A program made the position numbers and the translations under genes. The notes under the pieces were generated by a model. The model had not been told where the DNA came from. It worked only from the letters and a program-made list of their open reading frames with translations, and did no database searches. This document shows, one piece after another, positions 63,010 to 64,000 of a DNA stretch of 64,000 nucleotides. The DNA comes from Caulobacter radicis (GTDB lineage Bacteria > Pseudomonadota > Alphaproteobacteria > Caulobacterales > Caulobacteraceae). The stretch's first letter is position 1. Each line of letters begins with the position of its first letter. The stretch covers positions 124,001-188,000 of the forward strand of contig NZ_QDKO01000010.1 in NCBI RefSeq assembly GCF_003094615.1, given 5' to 3'.

Positions 63010-63164
63010 CGGAATGCTCCTTATTGGCTTCGCGCAAAGCCCCTCATAGCATGGAAAGACTCGAAACGTGAGGGGGATCGTCGTCGCAGGGCCTTTGGGC
63101 GGGGAACTGTGGCCTCGCCGCTCGCCTCGCGCTAGAGCTTGGGGCTGGGTTCGAGGGGGCTTTG

Positions 63165-63878
63165 ATGAAGTACGAGGTCGAGGCGGGGCTGGCGGCCGAA
63201 CGCCTGCGCAAGCTGGTTCTCATCGCCCTCCTGTCGGGTTTGGCCGCGCCGGCGGCCCTGGCGGCCGAGCCGCCCTTGACCCTGAAGGCGTTGCGCGACC
63301 TGCCGCCGGAGCAGGTCATCGCCCGCGCCTTCGCCTCATCCCTCGAGGCGGAGCCACGGGCCACGGTCACGGACACCCGGCCCGACAGCTATGCGCTGTA
63401 CAAGGTAGAGACCTCTCTGGCGCTGCGCCCGGTCGCCGATCGCGTCTGCCGCCAGCAGGTCCTGACCTTCCGGTTCGCGCCGCAGTCCGCCACGGCGACG
63501 TATCGCACCATGGATCCGCCGTCCGTCGTCGACCGACTGACGATCGCCGAGCATTATCGGCTGGTCGCGCCGGGGCGGTCGGATTGCGCCGGCGCCGCCT
63601 GGCCGCCGTTCAGGGCCTCGTCCGACATCGTGGCCGCCGACGGCGTCCGCCGGCTGGAGGCGTTGCTGGCCGCGCCCGAGCGCTGGCGGTTCAGTTGCGC
63701 TCAGCCCGGCTGCGATCTTTCCAAGGTGCGGGTGCAGGACCTGCGCGGCGTCTGGGGCGAGGCGGGCGGCGAGCTGATGCTCAACGGCGAGATGGCCGGG
63801 CGGACGGGCTGGACCATCACCATGTCGGCGAAGGACGACGTCGCCGTCCTGTCGACCGGACCGACGCCGCCGAGCTAG
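63165..63878 (+). CDS. Secreted hypothetical protein
   Basis: A protein of 237 residues from ATG 63165 with GAGGGGG upstream (a TTG at 63162 is the alternative). A hydrophobic signal near residues 14-34 (LRKLVLIALLSGLAAPAALA) with cleavage after AAE. The mature part carries several cysteines (VCRQQ, DCAGAAW, SCAQPGCDLSK) and LTFRFAPQSATATYRTMD; no family recognised. It lies on the opposite strand between nadD and rsfS, which are adjacent in most Alphaproteobacteria. Confidence 0.72.
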   Translation: MKYEVEAGLAAERLRKLVLIALLSGLAAPAALAAEPPLTLKALRDLPPEQVIARAFASSLEAEPRATVTDTRPDSYALYKVETSLALRPVADRVCRQQVLTFRFAPQSATATYRTMDPPSVVDRLTIAEHYRLVAPGRSDCAGAAWPPFRASSDIVAADGVRRLEALLAAPERWRFSCAQPGCDLSKVRVQDLRGVWGEAGGELMLNGEMAGRTGWTITMSAKDDVAVLSTGPTPPS

Positions 63879-63885
63879 GGCCGGC

Positions 63886-64000
63886 TCAGCCCTTGGTCTG
63901 GCGCGCCCGCAGGGCCGTGGACGAGGCGAAGTTCAATGGGCCGGTGAGATAGACCCAGGCCGGGACGTCGGCGTCGGCGATGGTGGCCGCGGCGCTGGCC
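63886..64000 (-). CDS. nadD: Probable nicotinate-nucleotide adenylyltransferase, C-terminal end only
   Basis: Only the last 37 residues are in the window: they read DADVPAWVYLTGPLNFASST then ALRARQTKG and stop. The SSTALR segment matches the ISSTxIR motif near the end of NadD, and gene order (nadD-rsfS-rlmH) supports it. The identification rests on this short stretch. Confidence 0.6.
   Translation of the reverse strand, partial: ASAAATIADADVPAWVYLTGPLNFASSTALRARQTKG

Overview
The window is GC-rich (about 70% by eye), densely coded DNA from an alphaproteobacterium, almost certainly Caulobacter or a close Caulobacteraceae relative. The evidence is a large TonB-dependent receptor, an McpA-like chemoreceptor with a C-terminal EWEEF tail, a split F1-only ATP synthase operon (atpHAGD-x-C) preceded by a CC_3452-type secreted protein, the tsaE-amgK-murU-addB-addA-trxA cluster, and the rsfS-rlmH-envC-ctpA-deacetylase-rppH cluster. 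Nearly everything is core chromosome. I see no prophage, insertion sequence, CRISPR array, tRNA or rRNA.

Layout. 1-3250: a trifunctional GH18 / NodB deacetylase / GT2 polysaccharide synthase (C-terminus beyond the window). 3545-8099: MFS transporter, TonB-dependent receptor and TetR regulator, probably one uptake locus. 8173-11362: small envelope proteins, a membrane LytTR regulator and an ankyrin protein. 11558-18591: chemoreceptor, DNA polymerase I, a four-repeat TonB_C-like secreted protein and a small membrane peptide. 18794-22948: five-gene operon sixA-like, DUF952, pyrD, TVP38, histidine kinase. 23084-25795: metX, metW and an EEP-family hydrolase. 25996-32491: phospholipase D, PII protein, methyltransferase, gloB, cupin, GNAT, mtgA, nitroreductase. 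32676-41997: trxA, addA, addB, murU, amgK, tsaE, read right to left. 42114-46982: thioredoxin-like protein, thiolase, two TPM proteins, LemA and a small membrane protein. 47394-53557: CC_3452-type protein, short hotdog-like ORF and the F1 ATPase genes. 53875-58722: secreted Pro/Ala-rich protein, two related alpha/beta hydrolases (one with a histone-H1-like tail), rppH and a divergent polysaccharide deacetylase. 58922-64000: a 47-residue membrane peptide, ctpA, envC, rlmH, rsfS, a secreted protein and the 3' end of a probable nadD.

The most unusual content is intergenic. At least four families of dispersed palindromic elements (A to D, 17 copies recognised) lie between genes. Family A (about 135 bp, ends AGATCCTCCCCCT / AGGGGGAGGATCT) sits inside operons, and in two cases (metW and addA) its terminal GGAGG lies exactly 6 nt before the start codon, so a mobile-type repeat appears to supply the ribosome binding site. 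A variant copy before a TPM gene keeps the reading frame open and may encode an N-terminal extension. Other points of interest are an rsfS with no ATG/GTG/TTG start before its conserved domain, an Ala/Lys/Pro-rich extension on AtpD, a small zinc-ribbon-like gene coupled between atpD and atpC, and an epsilon subunit lacking its helical domain.
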